DNA of 10,076 nt from DASTQL01 sp035761805 (GCA_035761805.1 DASTQL010000047.1:1-10076), one strand, 5' to 3'; shown: positions 1 to 6,769, numbered from the stretch's first letter. Translations and numbers: made by a program. The notes: generated by a model from the sequence alone, not told the origin.

Positions 1-361
1 GAGCGCCGGACCGGGAGGAGTCCCGCCGGCGCGGAGACGACGACGGCGTCCACCAGTCCAGTGGCCCCTCGCGTGGTCGTCTTGGGTTCCGAGCTCGCCA
101 GACCGGTGTTCACGGACCCGAACCGGTTGACCCGGCGGCACCAGCGAGCCGGGGCGGGCAGAGCGGCAGAGTCGGGCGAGCGTAGCCGCCCGCCGAGCGG
201 CAGGAGCGGACGTTCCGCGGGAGCGTTCTGCGCTCGGCCCGCGGGCATGTGGCCTCCCGGCGGGGTGTCATTCAGGTGACGTCGAGCGAGGCGCTTTCGG
301 GTCTGGTGGCCGTGCGCCGCGCAGGTGCATGGTTGAGCACAGCGGAAGGGGGTTGGATGTG
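1..361. other. No convincing gene; upstream edge region
   Basis: I recognise no protein here. On the + strand, the frame from base 3 stays open to a TAG at 183-185. It would give an Arg/Gly/Asp-rich, disordered-looking tail that could be the C-terminal end of a gene lying to the left, and the stem-loop at 215-244 would suit as its terminator. A second + frame (GTG at 61 to 279) is open but runs straight through that stem-loop and resembles no family I know. The stretch 245-361 appears to be the leader of the acyltransferase remnant. Confidence 0.4.
215..244. terminator. Strong stem-loop, candidate terminator
   Basis: The left arm CCGCGGGAGCG (215-225) pairs perfectly with CGCTC (231-235) plus CCGCGG (239-244). 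The loop is TTCTG, and a three-base bulge (GGC, 236-238) lies in the right arm, giving 11 base pairs. There is no T tract on either side. This is common for actinobacterial terminators but leaves the direction and function uncertain. It lies about 30 bases after the TAG that closes the frame entering from the left edge. Confidence 0.45.
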
Positions 362-1749
362 ATGGCCAAGACCCGCCGCCTGGAACGCTTGAGCGCGGCA
401 GACCTCTTCGTGCTCATGTGGGACGACTTCGGCTGGTCTGGAGACATCGGGGTGCTCGCCATCCTCGACGGAACCCGGCTGGTCGACCACGACGGTCACC
501 TCCGGATCGGGATGGTTCGTTGCCACATCCAGTCCAGACTGCATCTGGTCCCCCGCTTCCGGCAGCTGCTGTACCGGCCCCGGCTGGGTCTGGGCTGGCC
601 GGTGTGGGTCGATGCGCCAGCCTTCGACCTCGCCGACCACGTCCGGGTCCGTCCGCTTGCCGTTTCCGCCGACCGGGCGGGGCTGGTGCAGGCGTGTGAG
701 CAGCTTGCGCAGCGGCGGCTGGATCCGTCCCGGCCGCTGTGGGAGCTGTGGCTGCTGCCCGGCCTGCCGGAACAACGTGTGGGACTGTTCCTGAAGCTGC
801 ACCACGCCGTGGCCGACGGCGTCGCCGGGGTCGCGGCCTTCGGCGCGCTGCTGGACCTCCAGCGGATGTGGTCACGCCGCCCGCCCCGCCGTGGACCCCG
901 ACGCCCGTGCCAACTGTCGGTGAACTCCTGCGCGACAACCTGTCACGGCGCGTCCAGGGGTGGAATCAGGCCTGGTCGAGCCTGGCCCACCCGAGCAGGA
1001 CGTTGGCCGGGGTACGGCACGGCTGGCCGACCTGGCGGGAGTTCTTCGCGGAGCAGCGTGCCCCCCTGACCAGCCTCAACCGCCCGATCGGCGCCCAACG
1101 CCGGCTGGTCACCGTCGGCACCCGGCTGGACCTTGCCAAGCAGATCGCGCACGGCCACCACGCGAAGGTCAACGACGTGGTGCTCACCGTCGTCGCCGGC
1201 GGCCTGCGCGAGCTGCTGGGCAACCGCGGCGAGGACCTCGACGAGTTAACGCTGCGCGTCATGGTGCCCATCTCACTGCCCCGCGAGGACCCGGGCCAGG
1301 CACTGGGCAACCAGGACGGGTGGATGGTGGTGCCGCTGCCCCTTGGCGAGTCCGATGCCGCTGCTCGGCTGCAGCTGATCGCGGCCGAGACTGCCGCGCG
1401 CAAGGACAAGATTCATCCGCAGGTGGGCAGCGGGATCTTCCGGTTCGCCCTGGCCCAGCGGGTCTTCCTGCGGCTGTTCGCCCACCAGCGTCTGATGAAC
1501 GTCGCCGCCACCAACGTCGCCGGCCCGCCGGTGCCGCTGTATCTGGCCGGAGCGCCGTTGCTGGAACTGGTCCCCGTGGTGTCGCTCGTGGCGAACCTCC
1601 CGCTTGCTGTGGCCGCGCTTTCCTACGCCGGGCAGCTCTCCCTGACGGCGGTCGCTGACGTGGGCAGCTGCGGCGACGTCGACGTCTTCGCCCAGGGCGC
1701 ACAGAACACCCTCGACGAGCTCACCCGGGCCCTCTCCGCCGTGTCCTAA
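362..1749 (+). pseudogene. WS/DGAT acyltransferase, frameshifted
   Basis: Wax ester synthase/diacylglycerol acyltransferase family, which transfers acyl groups from acyl-CoA to alcohols or diacylglycerol for storage lipid. From ATG 362 (GGAAGGGGG lies about 10 bases upstream; the in-frame ATG at 329 is less likely) the first frame shows RLSAADLFVLMWDD. The catalytic HHxxxDG motif follows as HHAVADG, residues 147-153. Near 860-865 (CTCCAGCGGATGTGG) similarity jumps to another frame. It continues with VVTPPAPPWTPTPVPTVGEL, then the C-terminal family motif TNVAGPP and a PLAVAALSYAGQL segment, to TAA at 1749. Restoring one base after CAG (860-862) rejoins everything into about 462 residues, the usual family length. 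Both halves keep their key motifs, so either the loss is recent or it is a sequencing error. As read, the product would lack its C-terminal domain. Confidence 0.85.
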
Positions 1750-1846
1750 CGTCGCTGGTCGACAGGCCGAGCCATCAGCGGCACGCGCGATCGCCACACC
1801 ACACTGCGGCCGGCTCGCGCGCTCGCCGCACCCTGCCGGCAGATCC

Positions 1847-1864
1847 GGGCGGGCGTAGCCGCCC
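1847..1864 (+). terminator. Candidate terminator after the acyltransferase
   Basis: GGGCGG (1847-1852) and CCGCCC (1859-1864) form a perfect six-base-pair stem with the loop GCGTAG, followed by only two T residues. It lies about 100 bases after the acyltransferase stop and before the arr remnant, so a terminator role is plausible but the T tract is minimal. Confidence 0.35.
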
Positions 1865-1900
1865 TTCACGCGGCATGGTCGGACGTCAGCGGTCGCGAGT

Positions 1901-1906
1901 TAGAGT
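1901..1906 (+). promoter_or_regulatory. Possible -10 box for the arr remnant
   Basis: TAGAGT fits the actinobacterial TAnnnT -10 pattern and lies 28 bases before ATG 1934. No good TTGACA-like -35 is visible at 16-18 bases upstream; the best candidate is GTCGGA at 1878-1883. A GGGGTG ribosome-binding stretch lies at 1925-1930. Confidence 0.3.
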
Positions 1907-1933
1907 GGCGTGCCCAACTTCGACGGGGTGTGC

Positions 1934-2186
1934 ATGGAGAACGAACCAATGCCGTCCGGGGCCGGACCCTTCTACCACGGCACGAAGGCTGACCTGACGT
2001 CGGGGACTTGCTGGAACCCCGTTACGGCTCCAATTTCGGCGAGCGAAGGAGGGCGAACTACATCTGCCTGACCGCAACCCTGGATGCGGCCACGTGGGGA
2101 GCGGAACTCGCGGTGGGTGAGGGACCAGGCAGGATCTACGTGTGGAACCCACGAGAACCCTCGAGGATGACCCCAACCTGACGGAC
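1934..2186 (+). pseudogene. arr: Rifampin ADP-ribosyltransferase (Arr) remnant
   Basis: Arr inactivates rifamycins by transferring ADP-ribose from NAD+ to the C23 hydroxyl. The remnant is read in three successive frames. Frame one, from ATG 1934 or 1949, gives GPFYHGTKADLTSG. Near 2002-2005 it shifts to DLLEPRYGSNFGERRRAN, then ICLTATLDAATWGAELAVGE and GPGRIYV. Near 2140-2144 it shifts again to VEPTRTLEDDPNLTD, ending at 2186. Each shift is cured by adding one G (TCGGGGAC and GTGTGG as read). The His, Tyr and Asp corresponding to the Arr catalytic triad (HGTK, NYICLTA, EDDPN) are all still encoded. About the last 50-60 residues of a normal protein of roughly 140 are absent: after 2186 the sequence is unrelated and the neighbouring - strand gene ends at 2208. 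Not functional as read. The family assignment is confident. Confidence 0.88.
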
Positions 2187-2207
2187 AGTGCCGGCCTGGG
2201 TAGTTGT

Positions 2208-2462
2208 TCAGTCGAGAAGCCAGTGCTCGAGCCAGCGACGTTGAAGCAGTCCGTGTCGAAAGAATGGATCGTCTGCAACCAACCGTTCCGCGCTTTCGGT
2301 GGACTCGGCCTCGAACGTTATGAGGCCGCCAGACCTGTCCGCGAACGGTCCGCCCAGATACGCGGGCAGGGTGAGGCCCTGCCAATAGGCAGCGTGGTGG
2401 GGCGCGACAGCGCGTACTGTGTCGGGCTCGTCAATCATGAAGTAGACATAGGCAACTCTCAT
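2208..2462 (-). CDS. YCII-like domain protein
   Basis: 84 residues, near the normal size of stand-alone YCII (YciI-like) proteins, which fold as dimeric ferredoxin-like alpha/beta barrels; most have no known substrate. The His-Asp pair typical of the family is present as APHHAAYW (His22/His23) and VADDPF (Asp64/Asp65). The central GGPFADRSGGLITFEAESTE matches the usual strand-turn-strand. The start is ATG 2462, with GGGAGG 5-6 bases upstream. It is the first apparently intact gene after the arr remnant and is convergent with it, only 21 bases separating its stop from the last recognisable arr codon. Function unknown. Confidence 0.75.
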   Translation of the reverse strand: MRVAYVYFMIDEPDTVRAVAPHHAAYWQGLTLPAYLGGPFADRSGGLITFEAESTESAERLVADDPFFRHGLLQRRWLEHWLLD

Positions 2463-2509
2463 CGATCCTCCCGTACCCCCTGCTCGGCGATCCGACAGCG
2501 GCAGACGCC

Positions 2510-2935
2510 TCAGTTGCCTGCGCGATCAGGTGCGACGGCGCTCAGTCGGAGGAAGTTGCGGACACCGAGGGCGCGGAACGGGCCGCGGAAGACAGCAGGC
2601 ATGAGCTGCAGTCCCTCGTCCCTGCCGACGAGTCGCGGTTGCCGGTAATCGCGCACGGTGCCTCCCCGCTGGATCTGCGCACCGCCGGCCGCCCGCAGGT
2701 TCATCACCCAGTCCGAGACCGTGCCGTACAGCACGCCGACCACAAGACCATCGGTCGTGCCGAACGCCAACACCGGGGTCGCGAACTCACGCCCGGTTGT
2801 GCGCCCGCGGTGCCGGATGATAGCCAGCGGCGGCAACCATCCCGCGACCAGGCGCACAACCGGGTTCGCGACCGTGCGGTTGAACCGAGCGACCTTTCTC
2901 GGGAACCGTCCGGTTGGATCAATCCGCGGGCGCAT
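2510..2935 (-). CDS. DDN-type F420-dependent oxidoreductase family protein
   Basis: 141 residues, typical for the actinobacterial nitroreductase/deazaflavin-dependent family (relatives of mycobacterial Ddn, which reduces quinones and nitroimidazoles with reduced F420). The family signature RHRGRTTGREFATPVLAF is at residues 41-58, followed by VVGVLYGTVSDWVMNLRAAG (65-84) and the usual short C-terminal helix, PFRALGVRNFLRLSA. The N-terminal helix is amphipathic and slightly basic. The ATG at 2935 overlaps the end of the upstream membrane-protein gene by 17 bases and has no clear ribosome-binding site, so translational coupling is likely. Exact substrate unknown; dependence on F420 is inferred from the family, not seen. 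Confidence 0.8.
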   Translation of the reverse strand: MRPRIDPTGRFPRKVARFNRTVANPVVRLVAGWLPPLAIIRHRGRTTGREFATPVLAFGTTDGLVVGVLYGTVSDWVMNLRAAGGAQIQRGGTVRDYRQPRLVGRDEGLQLMPAVFRGPFRALGVRNFLRLSAVAPDRAGN

Positions 2936-3395
2936 GGTGACTGGAGTAGAGCCGAACGCGGAACATCATCACGCCGATCATGGCCAGGCACGCCACGCCG
3001 CACACGCTCGGAAGGAGGTCGCTCAAAGCAACCAGGCCGAGCCAGTAGGCGGCAAGCACCAGCGCGCCGGCGGCGATGGCCGCCCCTGCCATCTCAAGTG
3101 TGGGCCGCCACTCCATCCCCCTGAGCCGCATCCACACCACCATGGAACCAGCCAAGACGGCGGCAACCACCAGCACTGACAAGGCGGGAGCCTGCTCCCA
3201 GACGTCGGCGGAGAACCCAAGAACTGCTGCGGCGCCGAAGAACAGCGCCCCCAGCACTCCCAGGCTGACGCACATCACGACACACATCTCCAGCACGTGG
3301 AGGCCGAAACGAGCGGCTGGCTTGGCGGCTCCCGCGATCGGTCCATCGCGGACCGGAGCCCTGTCCGGCGGTCTCATGTGCACTGCGACTCGCAT
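2919..3395 (-). CDS. Small four-helix membrane protein, unknown function
   Basis: 158 residues from ATG 3395, chosen because AAAGGAG lies seven bases upstream; the frame is open far beyond it, but that extension has no support. A basic, proline-rich N-terminus (residues 1-30) is followed by four hydrophobic segments at about 31-62, 71-88, 103-123 and 127-146. A positive loop, RLRGMEWRPTLEMAG, sits between helices two and three, and the C-terminal tail is short. The H-x-x-E-M helix start and the WMRLRGMEWR loop recall a widespread actinobacterial family of small membrane proteins, some of which are labelled FliP-like in databases; I would not use that name. It overlaps the following oxidoreductase gene by 17 bases, so the two form a transcription unit. 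Role unknown. Confidence 0.7.
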   Translation of the reverse strand: MRVAVHMRPPDRAPVRDGPIAGAAKPAARFGLHVLEMCVVMCVSLGVLGALFFGAAAVLGFSADVWEQAPALSVLVVAAVLAGSMVVWMRLRGMEWRPTLEMAGAAIAAGALVLAAYWLGLVALSDLLPSVCGVACLAMIGVMMFRVRLYSSHHAPAD

Positions 3396-3412
3396 GGTGA
3401 CTCCTTTCGGGT
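3389..3412 (-). promoter_or_regulatory. Ribosome-binding site fixing the membrane-protein start
   Basis: Read on the - strand, AAAGGAG is followed by TCACC and ATG 3395. It is one of the best Shine-Dalgarno matches in the window. It decides the start within a frame that would otherwise stay open for more than 300 further codons. Confidence 0.6.
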
Positions 3413-3727
3413 TGGGGCCAGGCAGCCCGCTGCTGCGCCCGTGCCCGCCCCAGCATGCGATCTCTCGGCGTCCTGGAACGGCCAGATGACCCCTAATGGC
3501 CACGATCCGCCCGCTGCCGGGCGCCACGAAGAGCCCAACGGCCCGGACATCCGGGGCCTTGGACACCTCCGGGCCGCACGACGCTTCTGGTACTCGGCAG
3601 TGCCCCATTAGCTGGGCCAGGCGGGTCGACGCGGCCTTCCAGTAGTCGACCGGATCTCGGCACGACAGCAAGCCAGAACCGAACGCCCAACTCTCGGCAG
3701 ATGATCGCGTTGGCGCCATTTGGCTGG
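3396..3727. other. Gene-poor gap, nothing recognised
   Basis: 332 bases between the membrane-protein gene and the Lsr2-like remnant. All - strand frames were read by eye. One is open throughout but resembles no family, and the others contain stops. No Lsr2 DNA-binding domain (expected pattern like REWARxxG...RGRIP) is found, although this is where the 3' part of that gene would lie. No clear hairpins or repeats. It is probably decayed DNA plus the leader of the membrane-protein gene. Confidence 0.45.
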
Positions 3728-3986
3728 TCAGCCGCGGCGACAGCGGCCGCGCCGTCCCGCGCCGGTGGTCCTGGTGTCGAGGTCGATGCGGACGTAGAGG
3801 CGGCCGCCTCGGGTCAGGCGTCGCCCCACCGAGACGTACGGCGCCAGCACCTCGCGGAACTGTCCGGCGTGGGCGTCGGTGAGGTCGATCTCGCAGGCAT
3901 GGCCGTCCAGGCCGAAGCGCACGGTGTGCGCGTCGGGTACTGCCGTCCAGGTCATCCACGCGGGTCAGGACCCGTCGAGTCGCCAT
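3728..3986 (-). pseudogene. Lsr2-like N-terminal domain remnant
   Basis: Lsr2 is the actinobacterial nucleoid protein that bridges AT-rich DNA and silences acquired genes; its N-terminal half dimerises. From ATG 3986 the first frame reads MATRRVLTRVDDLDGS, matching the Lsr2 start. Near 3937-3945 the match moves to a second frame: PDAHTVRFGLDGHACEIDL, then TDAHAGQFREVLAPYVSVGRRL, to TGA at 3728. One extra base or two missing bases after the DGS codons explains the shift. After GRRL the second frame gives an Arg-rich stretch and stops. The C-terminal DNA-binding domain (RGRIP type) is not found downstream. It is therefore both frameshifted and lacking its DNA-binding half. A short Lsr2-domain-only gene broken by one indel is an alternative. 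Confidence 0.75.
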
Positions 3987-4029
3987 TGCTGCTTCTGTGC
4001 CGCCGCGGCTGAAGTGCTGCGGGTCGCAG

Positions 4030-4388
4030 TCAGGCATCCGGCTCGCCGGCCGGCTCGGGGGAGGGCCGTCCGCGGATCTCGAGTTGGATCGGCGGGCCGA
4101 CCAGCCGGGCCGGCGCGCCGGCCCGCTCGTCGCCGACCGGGGTCCGCCAGGTGATGGACACTGTGGACGGGTCGAAGGTGTGGCTGCCCCGCTTGGTGAC
4201 CGGGCCGACAGTGATCCGGTCGATGTGCTGGGCCAGCCTGGTGATGGCACCAACAGCCTGGTGATGGCGCCATCACGAGGCTTGTCGGGCGGCGAGTGCT
4301 CGACCCACGCCCCCGCCAGGGTGGTGAACGTGGTCAACGGGGCCGGGGAACCACTAGCATCGAGCGCCTCGAACGGCCGACCCGTCGG
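4030..4388 (-). pseudogene. Unknown protein fragment split by a 20-bp duplication
   Basis: Two coding-like pieces lie in different frames. The first, just after the stop of the cobalamin-binding gene and in its frame, reads FEALDASGSPAPLTTF, then TLAGAWVEHSPPDKPRDGAI. The second reads TRLAQHIDRITVGPVTKRG, SHTFDPSTVSITWRTPVGDE and GPPIQLEIRGRPSPEPAGEP, to TGA at 4030-4032. They join exactly if one copy of the 20-bp tandem repeat at 4234-4273 is removed. No ATG or GTG with a ribosome-binding site opens the first piece (only TTG 4337), so the 5' end is probably also lost. I do not recognise the family. The coherent beta-strand-like second piece and its clean GC3 pattern are why I call it coding. 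It lies 44 bases upstream of the Lsr2-like remnant on the same strand. Confidence 0.5.
4234..4273. repeat. 20-bp tandem duplication (18/20 identical)
   Basis: CAGCCTGGTGATGGC occurs at 4234-4248 and again at 4254-4268, with a period of 20. Extending each copy to 20 bases (4234-4253 and 4254-4273) gives 18 of 20 identities, the differences being at the A/G and A/T positions near the end. Because 20 is not a multiple of three, the second copy shifts the reading frame of the gene fragment around it. Slippage or duplication is the likely origin; the two mismatches suggest that it is not brand new. Confidence 0.8.
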
Positions 4389-5396
4389 TCAGGCCGACCA
4401 GTGATGACGGAGGAGGGCGGCAGCCCCGGGTAGCTCCCGCAGCTCGTCGGCCAGCGACCGCCCGACCGTGGCGAGCTCCTCGCCCCCCGCGCCCCGGTGG
4501 AGCAGCACCATCCCGGCCCAGTCCCGGGCCTCGTCGAGCACCGTAGGGTCCGTCACGAGCAGGGCGGCGGCGACCGCGTCGACCACGAGCGGCACCAGGC
4601 CGTCGAGCGCCTCGAGCCACTCCTCGCCGACCGCGCCGGGCCCGATCGCCAGGTCCACGCGGTCCCGTACCGCCGCCGCCAGGATCGCCCGGCGCACGCC
4701 GATCTCCGCGGCCTCGTCTGCACCCGGGTGGGTGAGCGGGGCTGCCGGCGACGCCGTACGCGGCAACGTGGCCACCACGTCGGCCGCGGAGCGGGCGTCG
4801 GGTGCATAGCCGTGCGCCCCCAGCCGGGCGGCGCGGAGACCCTCCCGGTCGAGCGCCGAGCCCCCGAGCAGCACCGGCACCCCGGCCTCCCGCGAGGCCT
4901 CGATGGTCCGGCGCGCGCCCAGCAGCGATCCCGCCAGCGAGCAGCTCAGCGCCAGCGCGTCCGGGCCGGTGTCGTGCAGGTACTGCGCCAGCTGCACCGG
5001 TGGCAGCGACGCCCCCAGGTACGTCGTGTGCCACCCGCCCGCCCGGAGGGCCACGTCGACGACCCGCGCGGGCAGCGCGTGCCACTCCCGGTCGGCGCAC
5101 GCGACGACGACGTGGCCGCGGTCACCTGGTGGCAGCCGGTCACCCAAGGCGGCCACGACGCGCTCGCTCACCGCCGTCGCTGCGTGCTCCCGCGCCACGC
5201 TCCAGCGACCGGCGAGCCACCGAGTGCCGACCTCGTGCTGGGCCGCGCAGACGACGTGGACCAGTACGTCGACGACCGCGTCCGGCGCCTCTGGGCCGCC
5301 GGCGTCGGAAAGGGCATTCTCGGCAACCGCCAGGGCAGCCGCGGGGTCGGCGGTCGCCAGCGCGTCGAGGAACTGCCCCGTGCTGGTGACCCTCAC
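4389..5396 (-). CDS. Cobalamin-binding protein with CarH-type Wx9EH motif
   Basis: 335 residues. Residues 1-88 form a helical cap with HEVGTRWLAGRWSVAREHAA, where Trp60, nine residues, then Glu70-His71 match exactly the Wx9EH signature of CarH/LitR-type photoreceptors, in which these residues cap adenosylcobalamin. Residues 92-210 are a Rossmann-like B12-binding domain: His106 in ADREWHALP sits at the DxHxxG/ExHxxG position (E104, H106, with Pro for the final Gly), followed by SCSLAG (151-156) and LLGGSAL (177-182). Residues 225-335 are an all-helical domain I cannot assign. There is no MerR-type DNA-binding domain at either end, unlike CarH. GTG 5396 overlaps the phosphatase stop (GTGA), with GGGAG upstream, so the two are translationally coupled. 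Likely a cytosolic sensor acting with the phosphatase. Light sensing is inferred from the motif; plain B12 or redox sensing is the alternative. Confidence 0.85.
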   Translation of the reverse strand: MRVTSTGQFLDALATADPAAALAVAENALSDAGGPEAPDAVVDVLVHVVCAAQHEVGTRWLAGRWSVAREHAATAVSERVVAALGDRLPPGDRGHVVVACADREWHALPARVVDVALRAGGWHTTYLGASLPPVQLAQYLHDTGPDALALSCSLAGSLLGARRTIEASREAGVPVLLGGSALDREGLRAARLGAHGYAPDARSAADVVATLPRTASPAAPLTHPGADEAAEIGVRRAILAAAVRDRVDLAIGPGAVGEEWLEALDGLVPLVVDAVAAALLVTDPTVLDEARDWAGMVLLHRGAGGEELATVGRSLADELRELPGAAALLRHHWSA

Positions 5397-6742
5397 CCGC
5401 GCTCCCGGTGCACCGCGAACAGTGCGATGTCGTCGTGCGGCCGACCGTCCCGGTGCTGCGCCACCGCGTGGTCGACGGCTTCGACGAGGGCCTCCGGGGG
5501 CGCCCCGCCGTAGAGTGGCAGCAGCCGGGTCAACCGATCCACACCGAAGAACCCGTCCGAGCCCCGGGCCTCCGTCATGCCGTCGGTGTAGCAGAAGAGC
5601 GTGTCGAGCGGTTCGAGGGTCACGTGTGCAGTGGGCCGCCCCGTGTCCTCCCCCAGACCCGCCACGATGCCCTCCACCGGGACCGCCTCGACGCCGCCGT
5701 CGGAACGCACGATGTACGGCTGGGGGTGCCCCGCGGTGGCGATGTCCACCCGCAGCGACTCACCGTCCGGGCGTACCCGACCGACCAGCATCGTGATGAA
5801 GCGGTCCTCGTCCGAGCACTCCACCTCGGCGGAGAGCGCCGCGTCGGTCAGGGCGAGCACCCGGTCGGGCGATCGGTCCACCAGGGCCGCCGTACGGACG
5901 GCCTGGCGCGCCTTGCCGGTGAGGACCGCCGCCTCGACCCCCTTGCCGCAGACGTCGCCGACGACGAAGGTCCAGTCCCCGTCCGGCCCGTGCACGTCGT
6001 AGAAGTCGCCCCCCACGTCGATGTGGTCGAGCGCCGTGCGCAGCCTGGCCGCGACGCGCGTGCGTGGCCGTTCCGGCAGCTCCGGCGGTCGGAGGCTGCG
6101 ACTGAGCACGTCGGCCACGTGGGTCCGCTCTGCGTAGAGCCGCGCACTGTCGATCGCCCCAGCGCCCAGCCTGGCCAGCTCCTCGCACAGGGTGATGTCG
6201 TCCTGGTCGAAGCCCCGGCCCGCCTGCCGGGCCAGCACCAGCGCACCGAACGTGGTCGAGCGACCGGTCAGCGGCAGCGCCAGCAGGTCCGCCGGGCGCA
6301 GCGCGGCCACGCCGGCTCGCAGCGTCGGGTCCGGGACGAAAGCGGCCAAGGTCGCTGCGGACTCGTTGTCTGCCGCGTCGGCGACGTGCACGAGCTGGGT
6401 ACGGCCGGTGCGGAGCACCCGCGCGAGGCCCGAGGCCGGGGCGGTCGGGGCGCGGGTGACCGCGTCCAGGGCGATGCCGTCGACGGAGGCAGCCGTGCAC
6501 TCCAGGCTGCGACCTCGGCGGACCACCACCTGGGCCCAGTCCGCCAGTCCGGGCACAGCCAGCGCCAGCAGCCGGAACACCGTTCGCTCCACGTGCAGCG
6601 AGCCGAACAGGCCACGGGCCGCCTCGGAGAGCAAGCGGGTTCGGTCGGCGCGCGTGAGGTGGTCGGCGAGTCGCTCGGCCGCCGGTCTCGGCACCGGTCG
6701 GGTGACGTCGCTGCGCGGGTCGGGCAGGACGGGACGGCTCAC
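5393..6742 (-). CDS. GAF-SpoIIE PP2C-type serine phosphatase
   Basis: 449 residues from GTG 6742, chosen because AGAGGAG lies five bases upstream; the longer open frame beyond it is antisense to the aldolase gene. Residues about 38-205 form a GAF-like sensory domain (LFGSLHVERTVFRLLALAVP through the closing helix LCEELARLGAGAIDSARLYA). Residues 215-447 form a PP2C/SpoIIE domain with all metal-binding motifs: GGDFYDV (244-250), VGDVCGKG (261-268), AGHPQP (337-342), YTDGMTEAR (385-393) and RPHDDIALF (434-442). Such enzymes dephosphorylate STAS anti-anti-sigma factors in partner-switching stress or sporulation control. There are no membrane segments and no HATPase kinase domain. It is first in a two-gene operon with the overlapping B12-binding protein, its probable partner or regulator. 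No STAS or anti-sigma gene lies in the window. Confidence 0.92.
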   Translation of the reverse strand: MSRPVLPDPRSDVTRPVPRPAAERLADHLTRADRTRLLSEAARGLFGSLHVERTVFRLLALAVPGLADWAQVVVRRGRSLECTAASVDGIALDAVTRAPTAPASGLARVLRTGRTQLVHVADAADNESAATLAAFVPDPTLRAGVAALRPADLLALPLTGRSTTFGALVLARQAGRGFDQDDITLCEELARLGAGAIDSARLYAERTHVADVLSRSLRPPELPERPRTRVAARLRTALDHIDVGGDFYDVHGPDGDWTFVVGDVCGKGVEAAVLTGKARQAVRTAALVDRSPDRVLALTDAALSAEVECSDEDRFITMLVGRVRPDGESLRVDIATAGHPQPYIVRSDGGVEAVPVEGIVAGLGEDTGRPTAHVTLEPLDTLFCYTDGMTEARGSDGFFGVDRLTRLLPLYGGAPPEALVEAVDHAVAQHRDGRPHDDIALFAVHRERG

Positions 6743-6769
6743 CGGTCTCCTCTCGGGTGTCGACCCCCC

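Noticed and set aside
175..1864. Shared 12-mer GCGTAGCCGCCC near 180 and 1853
   Set aside because: Two short copies in GC-rich DNA, each with a small stem, do not establish a repeat family without a genome-wide count.
3493..3690. Possible Lsr2 DNA-binding domain downstream of the Lsr2-like remnant
   Set aside because: A frame reading ANAIICRELGVRFW can be joined to the remnant, but lacks the RGRIP/AREWA pattern of the Lsr2 C-terminal domain.
2919..4337. A 472-codon - strand open frame
   Set aside because: It strings together a piece of the unknown fragment, the first Lsr2-like segment, the 3396-3727 gap and the membrane protein. Only the last 158 codons have a proper start and ribosome-binding site.
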